NCBI GenBank assembly: GCA_033060915.1
Contig: CM065377.1
Location: forward strand, 58,546,183 to 58,610,182
Direction of reading: 5' to 3'
From: Euryodendron excelsum
Lineage: Eukaryota > Streptophyta > Magnoliopsida > Ericales > Pentaphylacaceae
DNA length: 64,000 nt
In this document: positions 11,500 through 23,920 of the stretch, one piece after another
Position numbering within the stretch: position 1 is the stretch's first letter
Layout: every line of letters begins with the position of its first letter
The notes under the pieces: generated by a model
Database searches by the model: none
Seen by the model: only the letters and a program-made list of their open reading frames with translations
Told to the model about the DNA's origin: nothing
Translations under genes and position numbers: made by a program

Positions 11500-13330
11500 T
11501 TTCAACACTTGCATCAAAATCTCTTTCAACACTAAGATTAAAAATCTCATCTTTCAAAGTTATTTTCAAAATCATAATCTTAAGATAATTCTAGCCACTC
11601 CATGGTTAAGATAGTTTTAGGAAAGTGTTACATAAGTTTTTGGTGTAAACCCTAAAATTGTTTTTGTTAAAACTACAATCTTAAGGTGATTCTAGTCATT
11701 CTACTGTTAGGATCGCTTTAGGAAAGTGTTATATTTAATGAGACCAATATGCCCCATATTTTCAAATATCTGTTGTTTTCAAAATCATAATCCTAGAATG
11801 ATTCTAATCTTCCTATGGTTAGAGTCGTTTTAGAAAAGTGAGATATTTTTTAGAGACTTGTAAAAGTTCATGTTCCATTCTCTTTCCAAATCGCTTTTTC
11901 AAATCTTTTTCCAAACTTCTTTTCCAACCTACTTTCTAAAAACACTTTTCCAAAATCTCTTTCCTAAAAATTTTCTTTTCAAAAGTTTTACTTTTCAAAA
12001 TTTCTTTTCAAACTGCTTTTCAAAAACTCTCTTCAAAAGTTCTACTTTCTAAAAACACTCTTTAAGTTTCCTTCCTAGAAACTCCCTTCAAAAGATTTAC
12101 TTTTCAAAATCTCATTTTCTTGAAGCCCAAGTCGAGCCAATGATTATGAAACTCTAGTTTCTACTTTCCTTTTTCACATCCAATCATTACTTTCGAAAAT
12201 TATATTTTCAACATCAAACTCTTAGGTTTCCTAAACTACTTTTTCATGTCAAATCATATTTTCTAAATCCAAGTTTTTCAAATCTCATCCTTTCCAATTC
12301 CATGTCAAATCTAGTCTTTCAACTTAGGAAACCAAATCCAATCCTCCGTTTTTGGAAACAAAATCAAATCTTCTCTTTTTGAAAATAGAAATCAAATCTT
12401 TCTTAATTCAATCATTTCCTAATTTTAGACTTTCCTAATATCAAACCTTTCCAAATTTCAAACTTTTCAATCTTTTTAAATTTAAACCTTTCCTAATTTC
12501 GAAACTTTCTAAATCTTTCTTAAATCAAGCTTTTCAAATTCTAAATCTTTCTTAGATTGAAATCTTTCAAAAACTAAAACTTTCCTAATTTCAAAATTTT
12601 CTAAATTCAAAACTTTATAAAGTTGAAACTTTCTAAATTCAAATATTTCCGAATCCAAAACTTCCCTAAATCAAATCTTTCTTAATTCTAACTTTCCAAA
12701 TTCAAATATTTCTAAAATCAACTTTTTCTTAAAAATAAAATTTCCTAATTTGAAAACTTTTCAAAATTCAAAATTTTTCTAAGTTGAAACTTTCTAAATT
12801 CAAAACTTTTCTAAGTTAAAACTTTCTAAACCCAAAACTTTCTTAATTTGGCACTTTCCTAAGTTCAAACTTTCCAAAATTTTAAAGTTTTTCAAAGTTC
12901 AATCTTTTCAAAACTTTAACTTCTCTAAATCCATTCCAAATTGAATTCTTTTCAAATCAAATCTCTTTTTCAAATCAAACTCTGTTCTAATCAAATCCTT
13001 CCAAATCAAACTTTTCAAAACCTAAAAATGTCTATTTTCAATCGAACTCTTGTCCGAACTACGACTGACCTGAGTCCCAAGAAAGGATACGTAGGCAACT
13101 CTCATGGGTGCGGTCATAACCTTTTTCAAACTTCCAATTCCGTGATCTATTTCAAGCTTCTAATTCTAAAATCTATTTTCAAATCTCCAATTCCAATTTC
13201 TAAAAAATTTCTTTCAAAAATCAAATATATCTTTTCAAATCTATTTCAAAATCAAATTAAGTCTTTTCAAAAATCTATTTCAAAATCAAATCAAGTCTTT
13301 TAAAATCTATTTTCAAAATCAAATCAAATT
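11500..13330 (+). repeat. G-poor degenerate repeat tract of LTR D
   Basis: About 1.8 kb built almost only of A, C and T on the plus strand, from drifting short units such as tttcaaaatc and aactttcctaa. It lies downstream of the TATA box, so a transcript would be nearly G-free. LTRs I (42400-44640) and E (complement, about 18100-20300) have the same feature. Confidence 0.8.
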
Positions 13331-15528
13331 CTTGCACTTGCATATTATGCATTATGACAAACTTCTTTTCATAGTTCTTTTCAAAAGTGGATAGTTTTAG
13401 ACATATATTAATCAAAGATTCTGAATGAGTGAACCTAGGGTGAATAGACATGTAGGTACTGCAACGGCGGGGTAGGGTGATGATCTTAGAATATTTTTCA
13501 TACACGTAACCAATCTCCAAACCTAGATCACTGTTTTCAAACACCAAAATGGAGTTGTTTTCAAAAAGGTTTCCAAAGATTGCCAAACAATCTATTTTCT
13601 TAAAAACCCTCTTTTGAGAAAGTTTTCAAAAATTCTAAGTGTAATCTTCGGATTATCCTTAATTTTGGGGGACCTAACTCATGTTAATCAAGTCAGGTGG
13701 TGACTCCAAATTGTTTCAAAATCCTTTAATCAAATCAAAATTTTAATTCAAACCTAGTCGCACTCATCCTTCTAGGAGGATGAGTTCTAACGAGAGAGTA
13801 CTGTATTTTTTCCACTTGTGCGTATTTTCCTCGGGTGCGAAAAATCGGGGCGAGACACCCGCAAGAGTACAGAGGTCACGATAAAGTACAAATCAGTAAT
13901 CTGATATCGTTCTCTCCCAAGGGACCTAGCCCAATATAGACTTTAGCACTCAACTCACACTAACCTAACTAGGGTAGAATTGAAATTGTGCGAATCAAAT
14001 CTAAAATAAAAGGACCGAAATTTTTTTGGGTTTTGATGATTGTTTTGATTTACTAACCTATTGCAATGAAAATAAAGGCAATTAACCTAGACAATTAAAT
14101 TAAAGCAATTGAAATTGAACTTAAAATAATAAAAAGGGAATTAGGCTCAAATAATTCAATCACTCAATTCCATCCAAGGCTTCCAATGAAGTTTATAACT
14201 CAAATCAAACACAACATTTAAGTGTGTTTGATTCAGAGGATTTAACTTTGAAAACCGAAAATTCTCAAACAATTGAAATTGGATACATGGTCAATAGGTA
14301 ATCAAAGGTTAATACCATCGATTTAATTAGGGTCAATACCAAATTTGTGGTTTGTGCATTGAATTAGTCAAACATAGTCAATAACCTAGGTTTTCTAAGA
14401 AATCTTCAATCAATTGATAAGAATGAATTTCTAGCAATTGTGGAGTATTTGTCTAGTCAAGGGTCCTAAATTAATACCATCGATTTAGGTGATCAAAATC
14501 CTTAAACTTAGTCAATAATTCAAGTTTTCTAAAATTTCACAAGTAATTACTAAGAATTCGAAATCTAAAAAATTATGACAATTAATTCATGAGATACCTC
14601 CATTGAAATTCTTGAATTATTTGGGTAATTTTCATATTTGAATCCAATTTAAAAACTAGCTAATTAAACTCATAATAAAAACATGTGAAAGCATGTAGAA
14701 ATTTAAACTAAAATTAACTTGAATATTAAGAGTGTATGAATACATGGAAAATAAAAGAAAGTGTAAGAAAATGAAAGAAAATACAATACAATGAAAGGAA
14801 ATTACAAATTCTACCTCTATATTACCATTACAAAGCTAAATTTAAGCTAAAAATAAAGAAAAATGGAAGAACTAACCTTTTTGGAGCTTCTCCCACCCCC
14901 CTAACCTAAAACTCACCCTAACTACGCAAAAAAAACTACAAAACTTTCCTAAAACACAGCTTCGGATGTAAAAAATGTAATCTGAAAGTCAAAATAGAGT
15001 CCAAACAGACTTCGGACGGTGTGTCTGAATAGCATCTGAATGGATACTGTTCAATTGTACAGATGCACTATTCACCGTCTGGACGCACTGTTCGGACAGT
15101 ACTATTCACCGTTCAGATGGTTGTTGTTCACCCGCCCGGACTGGCACTATTCACTGTTCAGCCCAGCAACGTTCCAACTCGATTTTGATTATTTTAGAGG
15201 TTGATTTAGTAGATGCACATTAGAGGACAAGTTGTAGCTCTTGAAGTCTTCTTTCCAATGCCATAAAAATCAGCTCAATCAAACATCAGAGTGAAAATTT
15301 ATGGCCAAAATACTGAGACAGGTTAGACTTCTCATCACCGGTTTGCTCGTTTTGAACCCGCTTTGATTATTCTTTGCGTCTATTTGCCTTTATTAGCTCT
15401 TGTAACTTAAAAAACACACACAAAACACAATTAATCAAATATTGAACTAAAATAAGATAATTAACTACAATCTATGTCTAACAATGTACAAATTAAGGGC
15501 TTATGATTACACTTTTAGGGTGTAATCA

Positions 15529-16330
15529 ATGATGGCACTATAGAGTGAGGATAAGTCCGTCATGTGCCGAGTTTTGCCATCAAGCCTAGGAGAGGTGTCC
15601 CTACAATGGTTCGATAAGCTGTCGTCCAGATTAGTTTCAAACTAGAGATAACTTGCTGAGCTATTTACTAATCGATTCATAGCAAACATTAAGCAACCTA
15701 AGGAGGTGGACTACTTACTAACCTTACAGAAGAAGGATGATGAGGGATTACAAGTGTTTGCAAGGCGCTACTGGGAGACTTACAATGAAATCGAGGATTG
15801 CAACGAGCAATTGGTTGTTGCATAATGCAAGATTCGTTTGCCTAGAGAGCATCGGCTGAGGCAATCCCTTATAAAGAAACTAGTCACCCAGATACAGGAC
15901 CTGATGCTAAGGATCGAACAGTATGCACGGGTGGAGGAAGACATTGCTCAGCCGATACAGGAAAAGATCGGCTAGAAAACTAAGACGAAAGATGGATGTG
16001 AGAGCAAGAAGCCCAGACGTGAGGAGAATAACAATAACCAGGGCAGAAAGACAACATAAGGGGTTAACACGGTCTTCAAGAACCTGACTTACAAGATTCT
16101 ACCTCAGATACGGGATAAGCCCCTCTTCAAGTGGCCCTTAAAGTTTGGAGCAGACCCCACTGCCTGAGACCAAAGAAAGTTGAGCAGACAAGGCAGGAAG
16201 TCATCAGATAAAAAACTATCGAAATCTTAAAAATCACTTGGAGGAATTAGCGAAGGTTGGTCATCTTAACCAGTATAGTGACAGGGAGAAGATGAAGTAA
16301 GAAGTTGAGCAGACAAGGCAGAAGTCATCC
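15529..16330 (+). pseudogene. Gag, C-terminal part (element B)
   Basis: Capsid coding resumes after LTR C with MCRVLPSSLGEVSLQWFDKL, then LFTNRFIANIKQPKEVDYLL and DEGLQVFARRYW, the usual Ty3/gypsy capsid segments (pfam Retrotrans_gag type). A second frame carries NYRNLKNHLEELAKVGHL, the stretch that follows the degenerate zinc knuckle in Tat gag proteins. Several stops (for example near 15645 and 15823) show decay. Confidence 0.78.
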
Positions 16331-16383
16331 CGCAGAAGGAAGGCAGAACAGAACCAGCCCGGGTAATCAATGTCCACCATGGA

Positions 16384-17003
16384 TTGGAGGCGTCAGCAGC
16401 AGTAGACCTTCACAGATACCGAACCGAGATCCAGAAGACTGCGCATCTCAGGGAGGTAATGCTGTTAGAACCTCCAAACAAAAAGGCTAAGGTTGGTAGT
16501 AGTGCTGAGGCCATAACCTTCACTAACGATGACTTGGTTGGAGTACAACTGTCCCATAATGATGCACTATTGGTGACACTATGATTGGGGGATTGCAATG
16601 TGAAAAGGATGCTGGTTGATCAGGGAAGCTTCTCCGAAGTCATATACTATGACCTTTTCAAAAAATTGGGATTAAAGGATTCCGATCCCTAACCATCTTT
16701 GAACCCCTTAATCGAATTCAACTTAGACCCGATCTGGCCGCTGGGAAAGATAACGATCCTAGTAATTGTGGGAGGGATCACTTTTCAAATGGAGTTCTTG
16801 TAGTCAATGTGCCCTCCCCCTACAACGCAATTATGGGTCGGACATGGTTGCACCTTGTGAAGGCCATACCATCTACTTACCACTAGCTAATCCGCTTCTT
16901 GACCCTAGGAGGAGTAGGAGAGATAAAAGGAGACCAAGTGGCAGCTAAGCAGTGTTTCCTAACAGCATGCGCCATGAAGGTAAAGGCAAGCAAGTTTTAA
17001 ATA
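16384..17003 (+). pseudogene. Aspartic protease region (element B)
   Basis: The frame 16384-16584 ends in ITFTNDDLVGVQLSHNDALLV, the run into the protease. After a stop, VKRMLVDQGSFSEVIYYDLF (about 16601-16660) holds the active-site Asp as LVDQGS in place of the usual D-S/T-G-S. The rest is broken by stops. The protease would cut the Gag-Pol polyprotein. Confidence 0.7.
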
Positions 17004-17652
17004 ATGGAGCTCCACGAGGATACGCCCACGATCAATGATGTCGGGCTATTACTAGAAAATAAGGCCGTTGAGGACCTTAAGAAAGTTCACATAGATCGGC
17101 ATGACAAGAAGACGTACTTCATGCTTAGCACTTCTTTGTCCAAAACTGAGGAGAAATCGTTAATTAATTTGCTGAAACAATACATTAAAATCTTCACTTA
17201 GACACCTTACGATATGTCGGGAATCGAGCCAGAAATAACCTTCCACAGACTTAATGTAGACCTACAGAGCCGACATGTGGTCTAGAAGGGAAGAAAGGCA
17301 ACTACTCAACATGTGGATGCAGTGATTAAAGAGGTTGATAGGCTACTTGAAGTGGAGGCAATAAGGGAAGTCCACTACCTACGCTGACTCTCCAACAAAG
17401 TGGTGGTAAAAAAGAAGAACGGCAAGTAGAAGGTCTGTGTCGACTTCACCGACCTGAAAAAAGCATGCCCCAAGGACCCTTTCCCTCTTCCCAAGATCGA
17501 CCAGCTTATAAATACAACAGTTGGATTTGAAAGGATGAGCTTCTTAGATGCCTATCGTGGGTACCATCAGATCTAGCTGCATGAAAACGACCAAGAGAAA
17601 ACTGCTTTCAACACCCCAAGGGGCATCTTCTGTTACAAAGTCTTGCCCTTTG
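17004..17652 (+). pseudogene. Reverse transcriptase, N-terminal half (element B)
   Basis: The frame from 17004 reads as the linker before RT. RT proper follows: NKVVVKKKNGK, CVDFTDLKKACPKDPFPLPK, SFLDAYRGYHQI (first catalytic Asp) and EKTAFNTPRGIFCYKVLPF. It stops at the CTTTG that forms the left duplication of LTR E. The rest of RT resumes at 23921 with LNLKKVGATYQRL, where an intact RT has PFGLKNAGATYQRL. Stops at about 17199, 17283, 17428 and 17573 show it is dead. Confidence 0.85.
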
Positions 17653-19335
17653 TGTCGGGCCCCGATTTTTAACCAAGTCCTTTCGGCTCGAAAAAAAAAG
17701 CACGAAACTCTGTTATTAGAACTTATCCTATTAGAGGGACGAGTACGACTAGATTTGAACTTGAAATTGATTAGATTAAAGGCTTTTTTAGCAAAATAGA
17801 AGTCGCCACCTCACTTAATTGAGATGAGTTAGGTCACCTAAAAATAAGTATAATCCGAAGATTAGACTTAGGGTTTCAGAAAAAGATTTTGGAAGACTTC
17901 CTCAAGACAGGGTTTTTAAGAAAATAGGTTGTTTGGCTACCTTTAGAGAGTTTTAAGCCATTTTTTAAAAATAACTCCATCTTGGTCTTTCGAAAATAGA
18001 AATTTGTGGTCTAGGGGTTTGTTACGTATAGGGAAGATATCCTAAGGTCATCACCCTACCCTGCCCTTCCGGTACCTACATGTCTAAACACCCTTTGTTC
18101 ACTCACTAGAATAACCGATTACTATTATCCACTTAATATCCACTTTAAAAATTTGAAAATGGGGTTTGGTCATCACTTTTTGGACGAATGATGCATGAAG
18201 CATGTTTTTTAAAAGATGTTTGAAAATAGAAAGTTTTAAAGTGATTTGGGAGGGAAATTTTGATTTGGTAAAAATTTTTGAAAAGGGGACTTGAGTTGGA
18301 ATAAAGGTTATGACCCCACTATTTTAAGTTGCCTACATATTTTATTTGGCGAGAATTAGGTCATTCGTGGTTCGGGCAAGGACCCGATAGAAAAGAGGCA
18401 CATTGGGGCCTTTGAAATGTTTTGAAGACACATTGAAGTCTTCAGAAAAAGAGAACTTGAGAGTTTAGAAAAATGCCTTTGAAGTAGGACTTGGGATGTT
18501 TGAAGTGTTTTTTGAAATCGGGATTCAAGATGATTTTAAATTTTTTTGAAATTAACTCAAGAGAGTTTTGAAATGTGTTTGGAAACAAATTAATGGAGCT
18601 TTGGAAAGGTTTTGAAGTCTTGTTTTGAAAACTTTAGAGGTAGAGTTTAGATTGGAAATCCTTTTGTGAACTTGCCTTTGAAAAGCTTTTGAGAGTAGTT
18701 CTTGAATGCCTTATTGAAAGGCATGTTTGATGCCTCATCACCTTTAAAAGGTTAGTTGTTGAAGGACTAAACTCCCTTAAGGCTATGAGTTTTAAAAACA
18801 TGTTAGAAAAAAGGGGGCTAGAAAATTTCCTTTTGACTTTTTAAAACTTTAGGGTTGTAGGACTCTTCTTGAATTTCTCAATTATACTTGATCAATCCTA
18901 ACCATGAAAGGATTAAGGTCGCCTCAAGAATGTGATGTTTGAAAATCATTTTAAGAAAAAACTTTTGAAAAACACTTAGGGTTTTGGAACCCTAATATGG
19001 ACAACCTTGAAGGTTATACTTAATGTATCACCTTCCCTTGGAATCCTTAACTATAAAAGGGATAGAGACACCTTAGGGTTGTGAGTTCTTGAAAACATTT
19101 TTGAAAATAGTTTTTGAAAAATGTTAAGTGCCTAGCCACTTTAGTTGAGACAAGTTTGAGAGAACCTTTGGAGACATTTTGAAGGTAGAACATGGGAATA
19201 TTTGATAAGGTTTTGGAGTCGATTTTGAAATCTCAAAAGAGTATGATGTTTTTGGAAAAGTGCATTATGAAGATAGTTTTTGGGTTGAAAGATTATTTGA
19301 AAATGGATCCTTGAATTAGAACCTTGAAGCTTACT

Positions 19336-19605
19336 AACCTAGGTCGGGTTGACTTAAGGTTAGGGTGACCTAAGGTTAACTAACTTGGATTAGGTTAACC
19401 TAGGATTCAGGTGGCCTAAGGTTTGGTTAACCTAGGATTTGGACAACTAAGGTTAAGTTGCACTAAGGTTGGATTGACTTAGGATTAACTAACTTGGGTT
19501 AGGTTAACCTAGGGTTGAGGTGACCTAGGGTTAACTAGATATGGTTAGGTTAACCTAAGGTTTGGTTAACATAGGTTGGACAACTAGGGTTAAGTTAACT
19601 TAGGG
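19336..19605. repeat. GGTTAACC palindrome repeats inside LTR E
   Basis: Short units variously reading ctaggttaacctagg recur about every 25-50 bases. The core AGGTTAACCT is a perfect palindrome and appears several times (for example at about 19392, 19498 and 19549), with decayed copies between. Confidence 0.75.
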
Positions 19606-20376
19606 TTAGAAAGTGGTTTTGAACTAGGGTTTTGAGCATTTTTAAAAGGGGTTTTGGAAAACAAATCATATTAAGCAAAGGACTCCTGTAAACAAACCTT
19701 TTGAAGATCATTTCCAAGAAAATTGACTCTAGTCAAGTATATGGTTTATATGGTTGATGTTTGAAAACCATTCCAAGGAAGGTTTCCCTTAGGACCACTA
19801 TAACCTTTATATTGAAAAGAGTAGGAACTTTGAAAATCAGCATAACCATGACAACTTTTGAAAAACTATTTTTAATGAACTTTTGAAAATGATGTTTAAG
19901 AAGAAGGTTTTGAAAACTATTTTTAGAAGAGGAAACCATTCTAACAAGTTAGGGTTCCTATGGCCAATGATAGAGGAGACCACTCAACAGAGGGTTCCAT
20001 GGGGTCATTCCAACCACTAAACTTGTGATAATAGAAACCTTATAAATCGATAAGTTTGAAAATCATTTTTATGCAAGTTGAAACCCAAGGATGCAAAAAC
20101 ATGATTTAGGGGTTAATGGAGAGCTTTTCTAAGCCATGACTATTTAAGTTCTCATCCTAAACCTCAAGGGACCAACTCTTAGAACCGCTTTTTAAGAGAA
20201 CATTTGAAGAAGGTGCTTGAAAATGACATAGAAATGGGGATAGTGCAAGTTTTGAAAAACATGGTTGCAAACATGAAAATAAAGCTAAGCACACAAAACA
20301 TTAACAAGATAGTCATATGCAAAAGGGGTTGTGAATTCATACAAGGCTAGGGGGCCACACTACATAATCAAGGTGC

Positions 20377-21864
20377 TGGCACGCCTCCAGATGTGCTTCA
20401 ACTAGAGCCACTCCGCAAGGGTACGAAGGTCGCGCTTGTAGTAAAACCGGAGGATCCGGTGTCGTTCTCTCCCAAGGGAATTCTGCAAATATAGCAACAA
20501 AGCTCAACTAGCACGGGTACTTATCTTAATGGATTGCAAATGAAAATTCTTAACATAAAAGAGACCGAAAATATGTTGGTTTTGAGATGATGATGGTTAT
20601 ATGCTTCATACAATAATTTAGTGACTATGAAAGACAACAAAAGCTAATTTTATGTAATTAAGGAGAAAAGCTTGGACATGGTTGTTTTGATCTACCAATT
20701 CACAACAAGGGTTTCCAATGAGAGGTTTATAACTCAAATCAAGAATCACACTTTGGATTCTTGATTCGGAAAATGTCGACTATAAAAATGTGGGTTTTGT
20801 TTGATTGAGCCTAGAGAGGGAATATATAATTGGTACCCTAGAATCAAACCTTAAACATGTGCAGTACCTATACCAAATATTGATTTGTGCATAAATATTA
20901 CCAAAGGGTTATGAATCCAAGTTTTTCTAATGAATCTCATGCTAAATCAAATGAAACCATATAATTTTGAGGATATGACTTTGAAGTTCATACAACCTAT
21001 TTTCAACCCTTTGAAGATCCTTGGTGGATCTTCACAACCACATCCAAGGGGTGTTTAGCTACTAGAATCCATGTTAACTAACATAAAAGGAGCCAAATCT
21101 ACCATTAAACTATAAAGAACTAGTGTTTGGTTGCCAAGAAAATGAGAGAAAGTGCCAAGAAAATGATGGAAAGTTACTAGAAAATGTAGAAAATCATTCA
21201 CTTCATATATATATCAAACATTCACTTACAATGATCCAAAAGCAATAAATGACATTAAATACAAAGCATTAAGAGTAGATCTAACTAAAAACCTTACAAG
21301 ATAACAAAAATCCACTTTTTGGAGCCTTCTTCCCGTCCAAACTCTGCAGAAAATAACCTATCTCACTTTTTGTCTCGAACAAAAGCTTTTATACTCTGCA
21401 GAAAAACAGAGCCTGTACACACCGATCGATCGGTGTATGACCGATCGATCGGCCAATCGAACGGTCAGGGCGATCGAACGCCCGATCGATCGCAAAACCG
21501 ACCCCTCTGAAGTTTGCTTCTGTGTCGTTTGTTGAGAGAATTCCGACGTCACCGATCGAACGCCCGATCGATCGAAAAAACGCCTCCTCTGAAGTTTGCT
21601 GCAGAAGGTTGAACAGAGCATCACCGATCGATCGCAGGATCACCGATCGATCGGCCGATCGAACGTTCCGTGGACCGTTCGATCGGGCGATCGATCGGTC
21701 ATACTCAAGATTGCCCATTTGCCTTAGTTTAAGCTCCAAATCCTGCAAAAAGTGTACAAAAAGAGTTTTAACGCGTTTTAGAAGTTAGAATACTAAATTA
21801 ACACCAAATTTAACTATTCAACTAACAATTTAAGCCAAAAGATTACTATTTCTAAGAGTAATCA
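20377..21864 (-). mobile_element. Element F: minus-strand solo LTR, 1488 bp
   Basis: On the plus strand it starts TGGCACGCC and ends GTAATCA; on the minus strand it begins TGATTACTCTTAG, like LTRs C and H. A perfect 5-bp duplication GGTGC flanks it (20372-20376 and 21865-21869). Removing it restores the sequence of giant LTR E (ataatcaagg...ctccaaggc), which matches LTR L near 63590. Its length is almost that of the right LTR of H (1486 bp). No internal region is present. Confidence 0.88.
21419..21706. repeat. CGATCGATCG palindrome array in LTR F
   Basis: Seven copies of CGATCGATCG, several extended to larger palindromes such as CACCGATCGATCGGTG, plus related TCGAACG and GTTCGATCG words, spaced 15-80 bases apart. 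A cctctgaagtttgct spacer occurs twice. The long open frames here (Arg/Ser/Asp/Ile repeats) arise from the palindromes and are not genes. Confidence 0.85.
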
Positions 21865-23920
21865 GGTGCTCCAAGGCTATACCATCTTAAAGTAGGCTAG
21901 TGAAGGATCCCCCTACACGGTGGTTCTTTCTTACTTTCCTCTAGGCATGAGCTAGAAGCTCTCTTGTCTCAAACATGCAAGAATGAGGGTAGAAGATGGA
22001 GATTAAAATAGAGAATAGCCTAAGTAGGCTAGGAGGGAGGAAAGAGGAGTGGGGGATGACAAAAATATAAAAGGAAATACCACATTTTGCCTTCAAACAC
22101 TCTCAAACTTCATTAGATGCTTGGACTTGAGCTTGGATGGACTTGGAAGAGGCTGGAATAGGGTCTTTTATGGCATGGAAGGCCTTGTAGGTGGGGTGTA
22201 TGGGTTAAAGTAAGGTGAAATACAACCTAAGTGTATGGAGGGAGAGATATAGGGAGGGTTTCAGATTTCTGGAGCTGTTTACGTAGAGTTTTGTTATAAT
22301 TTTTTATTCTGGAATATGCAAAGGGGAGGACCTGTATTTAGAGGCAACTCTAGAGAGACCTAGCGTATATGCTACATGTGCCAGTACTGTTCCATTAGCA
22401 GAATGTCATGTGACAATCATTGTACTAGCTGAATCTTAAGGGTAAGCGAAGTTTGATAGATCTGATTAAAATCTAGGTGCATGTAGTATACGTTTCGTTG
22501 CTGGGAGTGTTTGTTTAAACTTTGCCTCAATAATTACACCAACCGGGAAGGTTTCGAAGAAATCGGTTGTGTTCTCGGTGTTGTTCTAGTGTTTCCCATG
22601 AACTTTTGAGTTTTTAGAAAGCTTGAAAGGTGTTTGGAAGTGCTAGATATCGTCTTGGGAAGTGTGCATGAAATTACATTTTTGCAGAGCATCTATGATA
22701 CACTCCATGGGGGTTCAAAAGTAGCTGTTTGTGTGCCGCATGATCAAAGCCTTTAGGAAGCGATCTCTCCGATCGGACCGTACCGATGGAAAGTGCGCTG
22801 GAAATACTTTTCAGAATTCCTTAATTTACACATTTCTTAAGTTGTGTGACGGTGCGTTATAATCAGGGAATCGGGAGAAAAGGCAATCTTGGCGAAGCGT
22901 CTACAAGTCGCTCCAGGGGGACTTTCATTAAGTCAGAAGTGTTTAGTGTTGTGAGGTTCACCTCGGGTTAAACAGAAGTGTATAATGGGACCTGCCATCT
23001 AATATTCTAGGATCGGTGTAGTTTCAGGGCGCGTTTGGGTCGCTAAGGGCAAAATAGTTATTTTGATTGAATTCGAATAAAAAGGTCAGGAATGGACCGG
23101 AGTATAGTGTTAAGCGTGCTGGGTCATTCAAGGATCTTGGAAGATTTTTTCACTATTTGGTGGGACTTGTGGTGTATCAGGGCGTTTAGGGATTAAACGG
23201 TCATTTTAATTGAAGTTGATCGAAATGGGACCGGAATTGGATAAGTTGGCGTGTTGAGTACGCTTAACTATTTAGGATCACTTTAGAAAGGTGGGCTTAT
23301 TGTCTAAAGGGATTTTAAACTTTCTTAAGACGTGCCTGGAGGCCCAAATGGTAGGTTTGGTCATTTTTCACCGAGTCGGGCTAGTAGGCGCTGGTGTTGG
23401 CCTAGGTGTTGGTTCTCAAGACCGCCTAGTCTCGGAAAACTACCTCTACGATGTTGGTCCTTGAGATCGCCCGGTCTTAGAGAGCTACCTGTAGGGTGGT
23501 GTTAGTTTTTTAAAACGCCAGGTTCTTAGAAAGCCACATGTAAGGGTGATGTTTGTCTCCTAGAACGCCTGGTCTTGAAACACTACCACATGACAGACAT
23601 TCTACATTGGCGGGCCAGCAGGCGCCAGGAGTGAACCGTTTAGAATTTGATAAGGTGTTGGTCCTCGAGATTGCTCGATCTCGGGAAGCTATCTAGATGG
23701 CGTTAGTTTCCGAGACTGCCCGGTCTCAGAAAGCTGCCTGGAATGCCTAGGGGCATGATGGTCTTTACGGCTTCAATTGGGTCTTGTAGGTCTAGGAAGC
23801 GATTAGTTGACTAGATTGGAGTTTGAAAGACTCATCTTAGGCCTGTATGTATTGCGATGTTCAAAAACTGGATCCGGTCAGGCCGAAGATTGCCAAGCGA
23901 GCAAAAATGGGGTACTTACA

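Larger units (their letters stand above)
9359..13857 (+). mobile_element. Element D: giant Ogre-like solo LTR
   Basis: The 4499-bp unit starts TGTAAGCACC, ends ...GGGGCGAGACA and is flanked by cctgc / cccgc (9354-9358 and 13858-13862), a 5-bp duplication with one transition. Units I (39902), E (17653, minus) and L (59172) share both ends and the order of parts: short hairpin repeats, longer repeats with gaccgttttgcccct, a TATA box, a very G-poor tract, and a conserved tail with a ggtggtgactcc-type motif. LTRs of 4-6 kb are typical of Ogre-type Tat elements. No gag, pol or primer site is attached. Confidence 0.82.
9324..15528 (-). mobile_element. Element C: minus-strand solo LTR, split by giant LTR D
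   Basis: Read on the minus strand it starts TGATTACACCCTAAAAG (15528 downward), like the LTR of element H (TGATTATACTCTAAAAG), and ends in ...ACCGCA at 9324. Without D it is about 1.7 kb, close to the ~1.49-kb LTRs of F and H. No PBS or coding sequence accompanies it, so it is a solo LTR. It interrupts the gag of element B between CCCCCAAA and TGATGG. A clear target duplication was not found. The array at about 15000-15175 belongs to this LTR. Confidence 0.75.
17653..23920 (-). mobile_element. Element E: giant Ogre-like solo LTR, minus strand, containing LTR F
   Basis: On the minus strand it begins TGTAAGTACCCCATTTTTGC and ends ...CGGGGCCCGACA, matching LTRs D, I and L. Flanks are CTTTG (17648-17652) and CTTTA (23921-23925), one transition apart, exactly at the RT motif PFGLK of element B. 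Without F it is about 4.8 kb. It holds a C-poor tract on the plus strand (the complement of the G-poor leader), a GGTTAACC repeat block (19336-19605) and an array of GAGAC/GTCTC-type hairpins at about 23390-23730. No internal genes are attached. Confidence 0.85.

Noticed and set aside
21319..21788. Overlapping open frames on both strands encoding Arg-Ser-Ile-Asp repeats
   Set aside because: They come from the CGATCGATCG palindromes, which read open in several frames; no start context or domain.
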